DNA of 59,011 nt, from positions 1 to 59,011 of the forward strand of contig CAYORM010000014.1 of assembly GCA_964406375.1 (NCBI GenBank), read 5' to 3'. Each line of letters starts with the position of its first letter. Position 1 is the stretch's first letter. The notes below the pieces were generated by a model. It saw nothing but the letters and a program-made list of their open reading frames with translations. It was not told where the DNA came from and did not search any database. Source of the stretch: CAYORM01 sp964406375. GTDB taxonomy: Bacteria; Pseudomonadota; Alphaproteobacteria; DSM-16000; Inquilinaceae. The translations under genes were made by a program, and so were the position numbers. Below, piece after piece: positions 8,622 to 16,412 of the stretch.

Positions 8622-9155
8622 ATGATCGCGCGCAGACCGCCCCTCGACGTGACGGCCGAGCTTCCGGCGCTCCGGCGCTATGCGCTCGTCCTGACGCGGG
8701 ATGGTGCCGAGGCCGAGGACCTCCTCCAGGACGCGCTGCTGCGCGCCGAGGACCGGCGTGACACCTGGCGCCCCGGCACGGCACTGCGGCCATGGCTGAT
8801 GGCGATCCTGCACAACACTCATGTGTCGCGGCGGCGCCGGGCCGAGTCGGCACTCCGCCGGGAGGCCGCGGCGGGCGAACTCGCCCCCGTCCGCGCCGAG
8901 CCGCGCCAGGAGGAGCTGGTGCTGCTCGGTCAGGTGGGACGGGCGCTGATGGACCTGCCGGAGGAGCAGCGGGAAGCGTTGCTGCTCGTCGCCGTCGAAG
9001 GGCTGAGCTACCCCGAGGCCGCGGCAGTGCTGGGCGTGCCGGCCGGTACGCTGATGTCGCGCCTGTCACGCGGCCGGGCGGCGCTGCGCGCGCGCTTCGA
9101 CGCCGCTGCCGATCCGCGTCCCGGACCGGCGCTGCGGCTGGTGGAGGGTTCGTGA
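8622..9155 (+). CDS. ECF-family RNA polymerase sigma factor
   Basis: A 177-residue sigma-70 family factor of the extracytoplasmic-function type. Region 2 runs from LPALRRYALVLTRDGAEAED through LLQDALLRAE to WLMAILHNTH, the part that binds the -10 element and core polymerase. Region 4 is LPEEQREALLLVAVEGLSY, then PEAAAVLGVPAGTLMSRLSR, the -35-binding helix-turn-helix. There is no region 1 or 3, as expected. The next gene overlaps its stop (TGATG) and encodes a membrane protein with a short cytoplasmic domain, so it is almost certainly the cognate anti-sigma factor. The ATG at 8622 was chosen because it directly precedes the conserved region and follows a promoter-like element. Confidence 0.93.
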   Translation: MIARRPPLDVTAELPALRRYALVLTRDGAEAEDLLQDALLRAEDRRDTWRPGTALRPWLMAILHNTHVSRRRRAESALRREAAAGELAPVRAEPRQEELVLLGQVGRALMDLPEEQREALLLVAVEGLSYPEAAAVLGVPAGTLMSRLSRGRAALRARFDAAADPRPGPALRLVEGS

Positions 9156-9940
9156 TGGAGGAGAGAACGATCCCGGGCGGTGGGGCGGGGACCATCGGCG
9201 AGGACGATCTGCTCGCCTATGTCGACGACCAGCTCGATCTGAGGCGGCGCATCCAGGTCGAGACTTGGCTGCAGGCTCATCCCGCCGCCGCGGCCCGGGT
9301 GATGGCCGATCTGCGGCTGCGTCACCAGATGCGGCTCGAGGTGACCAGCCTCGTCCCGCCGATCTCGGCGGAGAGCTATGCCGGCGCGCGCCGCCTGGCG
9401 CGGCGGCTGCGCTGGCGTTCGATGGCGCAGCGCATGCGCCGGGTCGCGGCGATGGCGCTCGTCGCCGCCGGCGGCTGGGTCGCCCATCAGGCGATCGTCG
9501 GCGCCGGCGTCCCCATCGTCTCGGCATCGCCCGCCCTGCCCGTCTTCGCCGAGGCGGCGGTCGCGGCCCATGCGCTGTGGACGGGCATGCCGACCGATCC
9601 CGCCGACGGCCCGGCCTTGATGGCCGAGGCCGAGGCCGAGGCCGGTGTCGACCTGCCGGATCTGCCCGAGGGATGGGAGGTCCTGGCGGTGGCGATGGCG
9701 CCGCAGGCACAGGGGCCGACGGTCGAGCTCGCGATCCTCGCCCCGGGGCTGGGGCGGGCGACGCTGCGCGCCGCCGTGGCGGAAGACGGCTTCGTGGTCG
9801 AGGAGCCGAGCGCCGCGCGGATCGGCGGCACCGGCATCGCAACCTGGCGCTACGGCCGCCAGCTCTACGCGCTGTGTGCCGAGGCCGAGCCGCCCGCGGT
9901 GCTCAGCGCCGCCCGCACCCTCGCGGCCAGCCTGCTCTGA
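9155..9940 (+). CDS. Membrane-anchored anti-sigma factor
   Basis: A 261-residue protein coupled to the ECF sigma gene by a TGATG overlap. Residues 15-50 contain DDLLAYVDDQLDLRRR and WLQAHPAAAARVMAD, the helical fold seen in non-zinc anti-sigma factors that begin with a D-x-L-x-A-Y-V-D-x-x-L pattern. One membrane segment follows near residues 97-118 (VAAMALVAAGGWVAHQAIVG), placing the remaining 140 residues in the periplasm. That part is acidic and ends with an RskA-like fold only by guess. It should hold the sigma factor at the membrane until an envelope signal. No protease gene for its release is nearby. Confidence 0.85.
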   Translation: MEERTIPGGGAGTIGEDDLLAYVDDQLDLRRRIQVETWLQAHPAAAARVMADLRLRHQMRLEVTSLVPPISAESYAGARRLARRLRWRSMAQRMRRVAAMALVAAGGWVAHQAIVGAGVPIVSASPALPVFAEAAVAAHALWTGMPTDPADGPALMAEAEAEAGVDLPDLPEGWEVLAVAMAPQAQGPTVELAILAPGLGRATLRAAVAEDGFVVEEPSAARIGGTGIATWRYGRQLYALCAEAEPPAVLSAARTLAASLL

Positions 9941-9970
9941 ACCCATATCTGAAACGGAGACTTGAGAGAG

Positions 9971-10702
9971 ATGGCATCCAACATGCCTCATGAGCGCCTC
10001 TCCCGCGGGTGGGGCGCCACGCACATCGACGCGGCGGCCTTCGACGAGGGCCTGCGCCGCCACATGCAGCGCGTATTCACCTATATGGGCCTCGGCCTGG
10101 TGATGACCGGCCTCGTGGCCTTCATCGTCGCCAACACGCCGGCGCTCTACGTGCCGATCTTCGGCACGCCGCTGCGCTGGGTGGTGATGCTGGCGCCGCT
10201 CGGCTTCGTCTTCTTCCTGTCCTTCCGCATCCATGCCATCTCGGCGGCGACGGCCCAGGCGGTCTTCTGGGCGTTCTGCGCCGCGATGGGCCTGTCGCTC
10301 TCGGCGATCTTCCTGGTGTTCACCGGCACCTCGATCGCCCGGGTCTTCCTGATCACCGCCGTGATGTTCGGCGCGATGGCGCTGTGGGGCTACACCACCC
10401 GCACCGACCTCTCCCGCTTCGGCTCCTTCCTGATGATGGGCCTTGTCGGGCTGGTCATCGCGATGCTGGTGAACATCTTCCTCGGCTCGTCGACGCTGCA
10501 GTTCGTCGTCTCGGTGATCGGCGTCCTGGTGTTCACCGGCCTCACCGCCTGGGACACGCAGCGGATCAAGGAGACCTATGCCGAGAATTTCGACAGCGAG
10601 AGCGCCGGCAAGCTCGCGGTGCTCGGTGCGCTGTCGCTCTATCTGAACTTCATCAACCTCTTCCAGTTCCTGCTCAGCCTGATGGGCCAGCAGGAGGAGT
10701 AA
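9971..10702 (+). CDS. Bax inhibitor-1 / YccA family membrane protein
   Basis: A 243-residue, seven-helix inner-membrane protein of the Bax-inhibitor-1 (TMBIM) family. A short N-terminus with AAFDEGLRRHMQRVFTYMGL leads into the helices. The conserved segment VIGVLVFTGLTAWDTQRIKE lies near residues 178-197, and the C-terminal helix contains ALSLYLNFINLFQFLL. Bacterial members act as calcium-leak channels or bind FtsH proteases; the role here is not visible. The ATG at 9971 follows GAGAGAG and gives the family's normal N-terminus; a TTG nine bases upstream is less likely. A DUF2076 gene follows after 4 bases. Confidence 0.94.
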   Translation: MASNMPHERLSRGWGATHIDAAAFDEGLRRHMQRVFTYMGLGLVMTGLVAFIVANTPALYVPIFGTPLRWVVMLAPLGFVFFLSFRIHAISAATAQAVFWAFCAAMGLSLSAIFLVFTGTSIARVFLITAVMFGAMALWGYTTRTDLSRFGSFLMMGLVGLVIAMLVNIFLGSSTLQFVVSVIGVLVFTGLTAWDTQRIKETYAENFDSESAGKLAVLGALSLYLNFINLFQFLLSLMGQQEE

Positions 10703-10706
10703 TCGA

Positions 10707-11285
10707 ATGAATCAGGACGAACGGCGCATCATCGACGAGCTCTTCGGCAAGCTCGCCGCCGTCGAGCGGGACGGCCCCGTCCGGGATGCCGAGGCTGAGC
10801 GCTACATCGCCGAGCGCGTCGCCCGCCAGCCGGCCGCCCCCTACTACCTCGCGCAGACCGTCCTGGTGCAGGAGCAGGCGCTCGAAGCCGCGCAGGCGCG
10901 TATCGAGGAGCTGGAAGCCCGGGCCGAGCGTGCCTCGGGCGGCGGCTTCCTCGGCGCCCTGTTCGGCGGTGGTCGCGAGACACGGCGCCATCCGCCGCGC
11001 GCGGCACGGCCGGCCCCCGGCGGCTGGTCCGGCCAGCGGCCGGGTGGCGGCCGGATGGGTGGCGGCGCCGTGCCGGCCGGCGGCGGCTTTCTGGCCGGGG
11101 CGATGCAGACCGCCGTCGGCGTCGCTGGCGGTGTCCTCATCGGCAGCATGATCGCCGACGCGCTGACCGGCGATGCCGGCGCGGCCGAACTCGATCCCGT
11201 CGGCGGTGATCCCGGGCTGGACCCGGGCGGCGGCTTCGAGGATGCTGGCTTCGACGGTGGCTTCGACTTCGGCGACGGTTTCTGA
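10707..11285 (+). CDS. DUF2076 family protein
   Basis: A 192-residue protein of the DUF2076 family, unknown function. Its N-terminal half is helical and contains the family hallmarks DEAE-like RDAEAERYIAERVARQPAAP and YYLAQTVLVQEQALEAAQAR. A glycine-rich middle (FLGALFGGG, then an Arg/Pro/Gly stretch) leads to one hydrophobic segment around residues 130-155 (FLAGAMQTAVGVAGGVLIGS) and a Gly/Asp/Phe-rich tail ending in FDFGDGF. Family members are often near envelope-stress genes; here it follows the Bax-inhibitor gene by 4 bases and is likely co-transcribed. The acidic, glycine-rich tail looks disordered. Confidence 0.88.
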   Translation: MNQDERRIIDELFGKLAAVERDGPVRDAEAERYIAERVARQPAAPYYLAQTVLVQEQALEAAQARIEELEARAERASGGGFLGALFGGGRETRRHPPRAARPAPGGWSGQRPGGGRMGGGAVPAGGGFLAGAMQTAVGVAGGVLIGSMIADALTGDAGAAELDPVGGDPGLDPGGGFEDAGFDGGFDFGDGF

Positions 11286-11381
11286 CGGGGTCGTCGCGGC
11301 GGAGCTGCCTCGCCCCTTCCCGGTTCCGGGCCGCCTGACCGGCGGTCCGGCCGGTCGTCTCGGACAAGCCCGGATGGCAAC

Positions 11382-12074
11382 GTGGACGAACTCACCGCGA
11401 CGGTCGCGGCCTTCATTTCGACGAACCGCGACTGGGCCGGGCCGATCCTCTTCCTGCTCGCCTTCGCCGAATCCCTCGCCGTAATCAGCCTCGTCGTCCC
11501 GTCCACGGCATTGCTGGTCACGACCGGCGCGCTGATCGGCGCCGGGCTCGTCGACCCAATCCCGGCGATCGTCGGCGCGGCGCTCGGCGCCGTCCTCGGT
11601 GACGCCGTCTCCTTCTGGATCGGCCGCTGGCTGGGGCCGCGCACGCGCGGCATCTGGCCGTTCCGCCAGAAGCCCCATCTTCTCGCCCAGGGCCGGCTGT
11701 TCTTCCGCCGCTGGGGCTGGGCCTCCATCATGATCGGCCGGTTCTTCGGCCCGCTGCGTGCGGTGGTTCCGCTGGTCGCCGGCATGATGCGGATGCCCGA
11801 GCGCATCTTCCAGCTAGCGAATGTGCTCTCGGCGGTGATCTGGGTGCCGCTGATGTACGCCCCGGGATGGCTCGGCCTCGAATCGGTCGGCGGCGCCTCG
11901 GCGCTCGGCAGCGAGCTGCTGCTGGTCGTCGGTCTCGTGCCGATCGCCTTCGGCGTCCTCCTCGTCTACCTCGCCGGGCGCATGATCATGCGGTCCGAAC
12001 GGCCGAGGGGCGGCCGGCGGATCGTCCGCCCTCCCAGCGAATCCTCGGCGAGCCCGCCCCCGCGCTCCTCATGA
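11382..12074 (+). CDS. DedA family membrane protein
   Basis: A 230-residue inner-membrane protein of the DedA (VTT/SNARE-associated) family, thought to be undecaprenyl-phosphate or phospholipid flippases. It keeps the core motifs: VPSTALLVTTGALIGAG near residues 38-54, GAALGAVLGDAVSFWIGRWLG with the glycine-rich re-entrant loop, and SIMIGRFFGPLRAVVPLVAG with the conserved Phe-x-Gly-x-x-Arg. The start is a GTG at 11382, chosen because it gives the short helical N-terminus typical of the family; no strong ribosome site is visible. Its stop overlaps the ExoD-like gene in an ATGA junction. About 96 bases separate it from the DUF2076 gene. Confidence 0.92.
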   Translation: MDELTATVAAFISTNRDWAGPILFLLAFAESLAVISLVVPSTALLVTTGALIGAGLVDPIPAIVGAALGAVLGDAVSFWIGRWLGPRTRGIWPFRQKPHLLAQGRLFFRRWGWASIMIGRFFGPLRAVVPLVAGMMRMPERIFQLANVLSAVIWVPLMYAPGWLGLESVGGASALGSELLLVVGLVPIAFGVLLVYLAGRMIMRSERPRGGRRIVRPPSESSASPPPRSS

Positions 12075-12745
12075 CCGATCTGCCCGACACCGCGCCGGCC
12101 CAAGACCGGTCGCAGGACGGCCCTCCGCCACAGGCCGAGCACGCGCTCAGCTCCCTTCTCAGACGCACCCTGCGCGATGTTCCGGGCGAGCGCATCCCGG
12201 TCGGCGCCCTCATCGACGCACTCGGCGACCGGGCCTATGGCGCGCTGCTCCTGCTCTTCGCCGCGCCGAACGCACTGCCCATGCCGCCCGGCACCTCCGC
12301 CATACTCGGGGCGCCGCTGCTCTTGATCGCCTGGCAGCTCATGCTCGGCTACGCGCAGCCCTGGTTTCCCGGCTGGATGCGCAACCGCACGCTGCGGCGC
12401 AGCGACCTCGAGGCGATGCTCGACCGGCTGTTGCCCTGGATCGCCCGGGTTGAGCGCTTGGCGCGCCCCAGGCTGGCGATCCTGACCGGATGGGCGGGCG
12501 AGCGCATCATCGGCGCGATCACGCTGGCGCTGGCGATCATCCTCTTCCTGCCGATCCCGCTCGGCAACATGCTGCCCGCCCTGGCCATCTGCGTGTTCGG
12601 CCTCGCACTGCTCGAGAAGGATGGCATCGCCGCCCTGCTCGCGACCGTGATCGCGGCGGTCAGTCTCGCTGTCGTCTGGGCGGTCATTTTGGTCGCGGTA
12701 AAGGCTACCATCCTGATCGTGCACGAATGGATCCTCTCCGGCTAA
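12071..12745 (+). CDS. ExoD family exopolysaccharide synthesis protein
   Basis: A 224-residue membrane protein of the ExoD family (named for an exopolysaccharide and nodulation gene of Sinorhizobium). Visible landmarks are the N-terminal LRDVPGERIPVGALIDALGD, then RAYGALLLLFAAPNALPMPP, the glycine/proline loop PGTSAILGAPLLLIAWQLML, and three C-terminal helices with LFLPIPLGNMLPALAICVFG. The first 30 residues are Pro/Gln-rich. Biochemistry is not established; roles in alkali tolerance and exopolysaccharide export have been proposed for the family. ATGA overlap with the DedA gene; the next gene starts 4 bases after its stop. Confidence 0.9.
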   Translation: MTDLPDTAPAQDRSQDGPPPQAEHALSSLLRRTLRDVPGERIPVGALIDALGDRAYGALLLLFAAPNALPMPPGTSAILGAPLLLIAWQLMLGYAQPWFPGWMRNRTLRRSDLEAMLDRLLPWIARVERLARPRLAILTGWAGERIIGAITLALAIILFLPIPLGNMLPALAICVFGLALLEKDGIAALLATVIAAVSLAVVWAVILVAVKATILIVHEWILSG

Positions 12746-12749
12746 CGCC

Positions 12750-14090
12750 ATGCTCCTGGAAATCGCGGTCGTTCTCGGCCTCGTCCTGATCAACGGCTTC
12801 TTCGCGATGTCGGAACTCGCGGTGGTCTCCTCGCGCCGCGCCCGGCTCCAGCAGCTCCGCGACGAAGGCAGCCGCGGTGCCGCCATCGCCCTCGAACTCG
12901 CCGCCGATCCGACCGGCTTTCTGTCGACGGTGCAGGTCGGCATCACGCTGGTCGGCATCCTCGCCGGCGCCTATAGCGGCGCGACACTGTCCGAGCCCCT
13001 CGCCGGTCTGCTAGCCGGGCTGCCCGGCATCGGCACCTATGCCCCGACGGTGGCCTTCATCCTCGTCGTCGTCGCCACGACCTACGCCTCGCTGATCATC
13101 GGCGAGTTGGTGCCGAAACGGCTGGCGCTCGCCAATGCCGAGCGCATTGCGATCGCCGTCGCCCGTCCGATGCGGCTGCTCGCGACCATCGGTGCCCCGA
13201 TCGTCTGGTTCCTGCGGACCTCGACCGAACTCGTGCTGCGGCTGCTGCGGGTCCGGCCGAAGGCGGAAGAGGTGGTCTCACAGGAGGAGATCCAGCTGAT
13301 GATCGCCGAAGGCGCCGAGCGCGGCGTCTTCGAGAAGGCAGAGCATGCGATGATCGAAGGGGTCATGCGCTTCGCCGACCGCTCGGTTCGCGCGATGATG
13401 ACGCCGCGCTTCGAGGTCGAATGGCTGCCGATCGACGCCTCGCTGACCGATCTCAAGACCCGCATCGCCCAGACCGGCCATTCCCGCTACCCGCTGTGCC
13501 GCGGCTCGATCGACGAGGTGGTGGGCATCGTCCAGGCGAGCGACGTGCTGCGGGCCCTGCCCGACGAGGAGGGGGCGACCGCCCCCGCCGTCGCCAGCCT
13601 CGCCCGCGAGCCTCTGTTCATCCATGAGAGCACCCGGGCGCTGCGGTTGCTCGAGATGTTCCGCGACACCCCGACCCGCTTCGCCGTCGTCGTCGACGAA
13701 TATGGCGGCGTGCAGGGGATCGCCACCCTCAACGACATCCTGACGTCGATCGCCGGCGAGTTCCCGGACGCGGCCGACCGGAAGGACCCCAACATCGTCC
13801 GGCGCGGCGATGGCAGCTTCCTCATCGACGGCATGACGCCGGTCGACGAGGTCGCCCATCTGCTGGGCTTGCGAAGCTTGCGCGATGAGGACGGACGGGA
13901 GGACGATTACGAGACGCTCGCCGGCTTCATGCTGTGGCGGCTCGGCCATCTGCCGGAGATCGCCGAGACGCTGGAATGGAAGGGCCTGCGTTTCGAGGTG
14001 GTCGACCTCGACGGCAGGCGGATCGACAAGGTGCTGGTCAGCGGTCTGCCCGGCGCGGCGGCAGATTCGGCAGACCGCAGCGACATCTGA
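12750..14090 (+). CDS. Hemolysin-family / CorC-like protein (CNNM + CBS + transporter-associated domain)
   Basis: A 446-residue membrane protein with three parts. Residues 1-190 are a CNNM (DUF21) transmembrane domain, recognisable from VLINGFFAMSELAVVSSRRA and SLIIGELVPKRLALANAERI. Residues about 200-335 are two CBS domains, preceded by EEIQLMIAEGAERGVFEKAE. The C-terminus (FLIDGMTPVDEVAHLLGL) is the transporter-associated CorC/HlyC domain. The family exports or senses magnesium or sodium; the hemolysin name is historical. It is separated by only 4 bases from the ExoD gene and 12 from a small membrane protein, so the block from DedA onward looks like one operon. Confidence 0.93.
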   Translation: MLLEIAVVLGLVLINGFFAMSELAVVSSRRARLQQLRDEGSRGAAIALELAADPTGFLSTVQVGITLVGILAGAYSGATLSEPLAGLLAGLPGIGTYAPTVAFILVVVATTYASLIIGELVPKRLALANAERIAIAVARPMRLLATIGAPIVWFLRTSTELVLRLLRVRPKAEEVVSQEEIQLMIAEGAERGVFEKAEHAMIEGVMRFADRSVRAMMTPRFEVEWLPIDASLTDLKTRIAQTGHSRYPLCRGSIDEVVGIVQASDVLRALPDEEGATAPAVASLAREPLFIHESTRALRLLEMFRDTPTRFAVVVDEYGGVQGIATLNDILTSIAGEFPDAADRKDPNIVRRGDGSFLIDGMTPVDEVAHLLGLRSLRDEDGREDDYETLAGFMLWRLGHLPEIAETLEWKGLRFEVVDLDGRRIDKVLVSGLPGAAADSADRSDI

Positions 14091-14102
14091 GGGAGTGGGA
14101 TC

Positions 14103-14357
14103 ATGGGTCTGAGCGGTTTCAAACTGTTGCTGGTCGTTGGCGTCGTCGCGGTGCTGTTCCTGCCGACGCTCGTCAAGCGCAGCCAGGGCCTGACGGTGGC
14201 CTTCGACCAGCTGCGCGCCCGGTTGAGCGGCGAGCCGCTGCCGGAGCCGGTCCAGATCGACATCCCCGCCGAGGCGGCGCGGCCGCGCTTCGCCGAGCGT
14301 CTGGGCGGCTGGATCGGCCGGCTGATCCATCGTCGCGGCCGCGCCTCGCGGGCCTGA
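14103..14357 (+). CDS. Small single-pass membrane protein, TatA-like layout
   Basis: An 84-residue protein I do not recognise. The N-terminus GFKLLLVVGVVAVLFLPTLV is one hydrophobic helix ending in a Lys-Arg pair, followed by an amphipathic stretch (GLTVAFDQLRARLSG) and a basic tail (LGGWIGRLIHRRGRASRA). This topology resembles TatA/TatB, but the Phe-Gly hinge that marks TatA is absent, so I do not call it one. The GGGAG about 5 bases before the ATG is a good ribosome site. It follows the CNNM-CBS gene after 12 bases and probably ends that operon. Confidence 0.7.
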   Translation: MGLSGFKLLLVVGVVAVLFLPTLVKRSQGLTVAFDQLRARLSGEPLPEPVQIDIPAEAARPRFAERLGGWIGRLIHRRGRASRA

Positions 14358-14464
14358 ACCCTACCCGCGGCACCGCCGGCGCAGGGCTGGGCCGCGCAAC
14401 CGGGCGTTGACCACCCCGCCCCGCCTCCCGGATCGTGCGGCGCCTGGCGAATGGAGAGGCTCGC

Positions 14465-15025
14465 ATGACCAGCTGTCGTTTCACCGTCTGCGGCATCCCC
14501 GAGATCGGCACCTTCCGGGCCGAGAAGGTGACGCATGTCGTCTCGATTGCCGATCCCGGCACGCCGGTCGAGACCTACTTCCTCGACTACGACCCGCATC
14601 ACCGCCTCGACCTGCGGTTTCACGACATCATCGAGGAACGGCCGGGCGAGATCGCGCCGCAGCGCGCCGATATCGAGACGATCCTGGCCTTCGGCGAGGA
14701 GATGGCGCGCCACGGCACGAGCCTGCGCCACCTGCTCGTGCACTGCCACATGGGCGTCTCGCGCTCGACGGCCGCCATGGCGATGCTGCTCCTCCAGCGC
14801 ATGCCCGGCCGCGAGGAGGAAGTCGTCGAGACGGTGACCTCGATCCGGCCGCAGGCCTGGCCGAACAGCCGGATGCTGCGCTTCGCCGAGGAGGCGCTGG
14901 GATCGCGCGGCCGGCTGGCCGCCGCTTTCGCCCCCCAGTACCGCCGTGTCGCAGAGACGCGCCCCGATCTCGTCGCCATGCTGCGCGAGGTCGGCCGCGA
15001 GCGCGAGATCCCGGAAGGCTTCTGA
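14465..15025 (+). CDS. Tyrosine / dual-specificity protein phosphatase
   Basis: A 186-residue cytoplasmic protein with the signature HCHMGVSRS at residues 93-101, matching the HCxxGxxRS active-site loop of cysteine-dependent phosphatases (nucleophile Cys94, Arg100). The general acid is likely one of the aspartates in DYDPHHRLDLRFHDI (residues 41-55). LRHLLVHCHMGVSRSTAAMA and SIRPQAWPNSRMLRFAEEAL fit the alphaproteobacterial group often annotated simply as protein tyrosine phosphatase. Substrate unknown. The ATG at 14465 follows GGAGAGG by about 5 bases; an in-frame ATG 30 bases earlier lacks this. A glutathione transferase gene follows. Confidence 0.87.
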   Translation: MTSCRFTVCGIPEIGTFRAEKVTHVVSIADPGTPVETYFLDYDPHHRLDLRFHDIIEERPGEIAPQRADIETILAFGEEMARHGTSLRHLLVHCHMGVSRSTAAMAMLLLQRMPGREEEVVETVTSIRPQAWPNSRMLRFAEEALGSRGRLAAAFAPQYRRVAETRPDLVAMLREVGREREIPEGF

Positions 15026-15062
15026 CGCCCGACGGCCGGGATAACCGTCAAGGGAGCTGCCG

Positions 15063-15713
15063 ATGATGCGTCTTTACTACTCGCCCGGTGCGAGTTCCTT
15101 TCCCGTGCATGTCGCGCTCGAGATGATCGGCGCGCCCTTCGCTCTCGAACGCATCGTGCTCGCCGAGGGCAAGCAGCACACCCCGGAGTATCGCGCTGTC
15201 AACCCGCGCGGCCGTGTGCCGGCGCTTGATCTCGGTGACGGCACGGTGCTGACCGAATCGGTGGCGATCCTGCTGCATCTCGCCGAGCGTCATCCCGACA
15301 CGCGCCTCCTGCCGCCGGCGGGCGGGCTCGACCGTGCCCGCTGCGTCGAATGGATGCTGTTTCTCAACACCTCCGTCATGGCGACGATGGGCGCTATCTT
15401 CCGGTCGGAGCGCTACACCGATGACGAGACGGTGAAGGCGGGGATCCGCGCGTTCGGCATCCGGCGCCTGGAGCTCTATGCCGAGGAGATCGACCGGCTG
15501 CTGTCACGCCAGCAGGAGGCGCAGGAATTCGTCGGGCCGGATGGCTGCACGGTCGCCGATGCCTATCTCCTCTACGTCTACCGTTCGGGCTGGCGCGCCG
15601 GCATCGACATGCGCCGCTTCGTACGCTGGACGCGCCACGCCGAAGCGATCGCGCTGGTGCCCCCCGTCGCCCGGGCGATGGCGACCGAGGGGATCACCGT
15701 CCATCCGGCCTGA
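15063..15713 (+). CDS. Glutathione S-transferase family protein
   Basis: A 216-residue enzyme of the GST superfamily. The thioredoxin-like domain starts with MRLYYSPGASSFPVHVALE, where the Ser of SPGAS is in the place of the catalytic Ser/Cys, and includes the cis-proline and glutathione-binding NPRGRVPALDLGDGTVLTES. The helical domain runs from about residue 85, with GCTVADAYLLYVYR near 160-175. It conjugates or reduces substrates with glutathione in the cytoplasm; the substrate is unknown. Two adjacent ATGs (15063, 15066) follow AGGGAG, so either may be used. It converges on the gapR gene with only 9 bases between stops. Confidence 0.92.
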   Translation: MMRLYYSPGASSFPVHVALEMIGAPFALERIVLAEGKQHTPEYRAVNPRGRVPALDLGDGTVLTESVAILLHLAERHPDTRLLPPAGGLDRARCVEWMLFLNTSVMATMGAIFRSERYTDDETVKAGIRAFGIRRLELYAEEIDRLLSRQQEAQEFVGPDGCTVADAYLLYVYRSGWRAGIDMRRFVRWTRHAEAIALVPPVARAMATEGITVHPA

Positions 15714-15722
15714 GGCCCCCGC

Positions 15723-15971
15723 TCACTCGAGCATGCCGAGGGCCTGCTTGTAGAGGTCGAGCAGTTCCTCCTGCTCGCGACGATCCTCCTTCTCCATTTT
15801 CCGGAGGCGGATGATCTGCCGCATGATCTTGGTGTCGAAGCCAGTGGCCTTGGCTTCGGCATAGACATCCTTCACGTCGTTCGCGATCCCTGCCTTCTCC
15901 TCCTCGAGCCGTTCGATCCGCTCGATGAAGGAGCGCAGGCGATCCGCGGCGATGCCGCCGGCATCCGACAT
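15723..15971 (-). CDS. gapR: GapR-like nucleoid-associated protein (DUF2312)
   Basis: An 82-residue protein matching DUF2312, the family of Caulobacter GapR, which binds overtwisted AT-rich DNA ahead of replication and transcription and helps gyrase and topoisomerase IV. The long helix is clear: DRLRSFIERIERLEEEKAGI, then VYAEAKATGFDTKIMRQIIR, then a charged turn and LLDLYKQALGML. Start at 15971 (MSDAGGIAADRL), since upstream in-frame sequence is Arg/Pro-rich and not conserved in the family. It is nearly restricted to alphaproteobacteria, which supports the taxonomic reading. It faces the GST gene tail to tail. Confidence 0.93.
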   Translation of the reverse strand: MSDAGGIAADRLRSFIERIERLEEEKAGIANDVKDVYAEAKATGFDTKIMRQIIRLRKMEKEDRREQEELLDLYKQALGMLE

Positions 15972-16094
15972 GGTCTGACCTCTTCGTCTCTTCGATGGGC
16001 GGTCCGGGGTCTGGCCGCGGACACGGGGGCGCGGACGATAGGCTGGCCGGCCGGCGAACCGCAAGCCGGCGGAAGGGGCATGGCCCCCTCGATC

Positions 16095-16391
16095 TCAATG
16101 CCCCGGATTCGCCGCCGCGAAGGCCGCCTTCTGCTCGTCCGACGCCTCGCGCTGGTGCTTCTGCTTCCAGCTCTCATAGGGCTCGCCATAGATGATCTCG
16201 CGCGCCGCAGGGTCGGAGATCTCCACGCCCCGCTCGGCAGCCGCCTCGCGATACCAGCGGGACAGGCAGTTGCGGCAGAACCCGGCGAGGTTCATCAGGT
16301 CGATATTCTGCACCTCCGGCCGCTCACGCAGATGCGCGACCAGCCGGCGGAAGGCGGCAGCCTCGATCTCGAGCTTCTGGCGATCGTCCAT
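16095..16391 (-). CDS. DUF1244 family protein
   Basis: A 98-residue protein of the DUF1244 family, unknown function. The family signature is clear: AFRRLVAHLRERPEVQNIDL, then MNLAGFCRNCLSRWY with a Cys-x-x-Cys pair, then IIYGEPYESWKQKHQREASD. A structure of a family member showed a small helical bundle, but no activity is established. It lies 123 bases before gapR on the same strand and 21 bases after the stop of the GntR-family regulator, so it may be read through from that operon. I see nothing in the 123-base gap. Confidence 0.92.
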   Translation of the reverse strand: MDDRQKLEIEAAAFRRLVAHLRERPEVQNIDLMNLAGFCRNCLSRWYREAAAERGVEISDPAAREIIYGEPYESWKQKHQREASDEQKAAFAAANPGH

Positions 16392-16412
16392 CGGGTCCTC
16401 CGTCTCGGTTCG

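Noticed and set aside
14103..14357. Calling the 84-residue protein TatA.
   Set aside because: It has one helix and an amphipathic stretch, but the Phe-Gly hinge is absent and no TatB or TatC gene is near.
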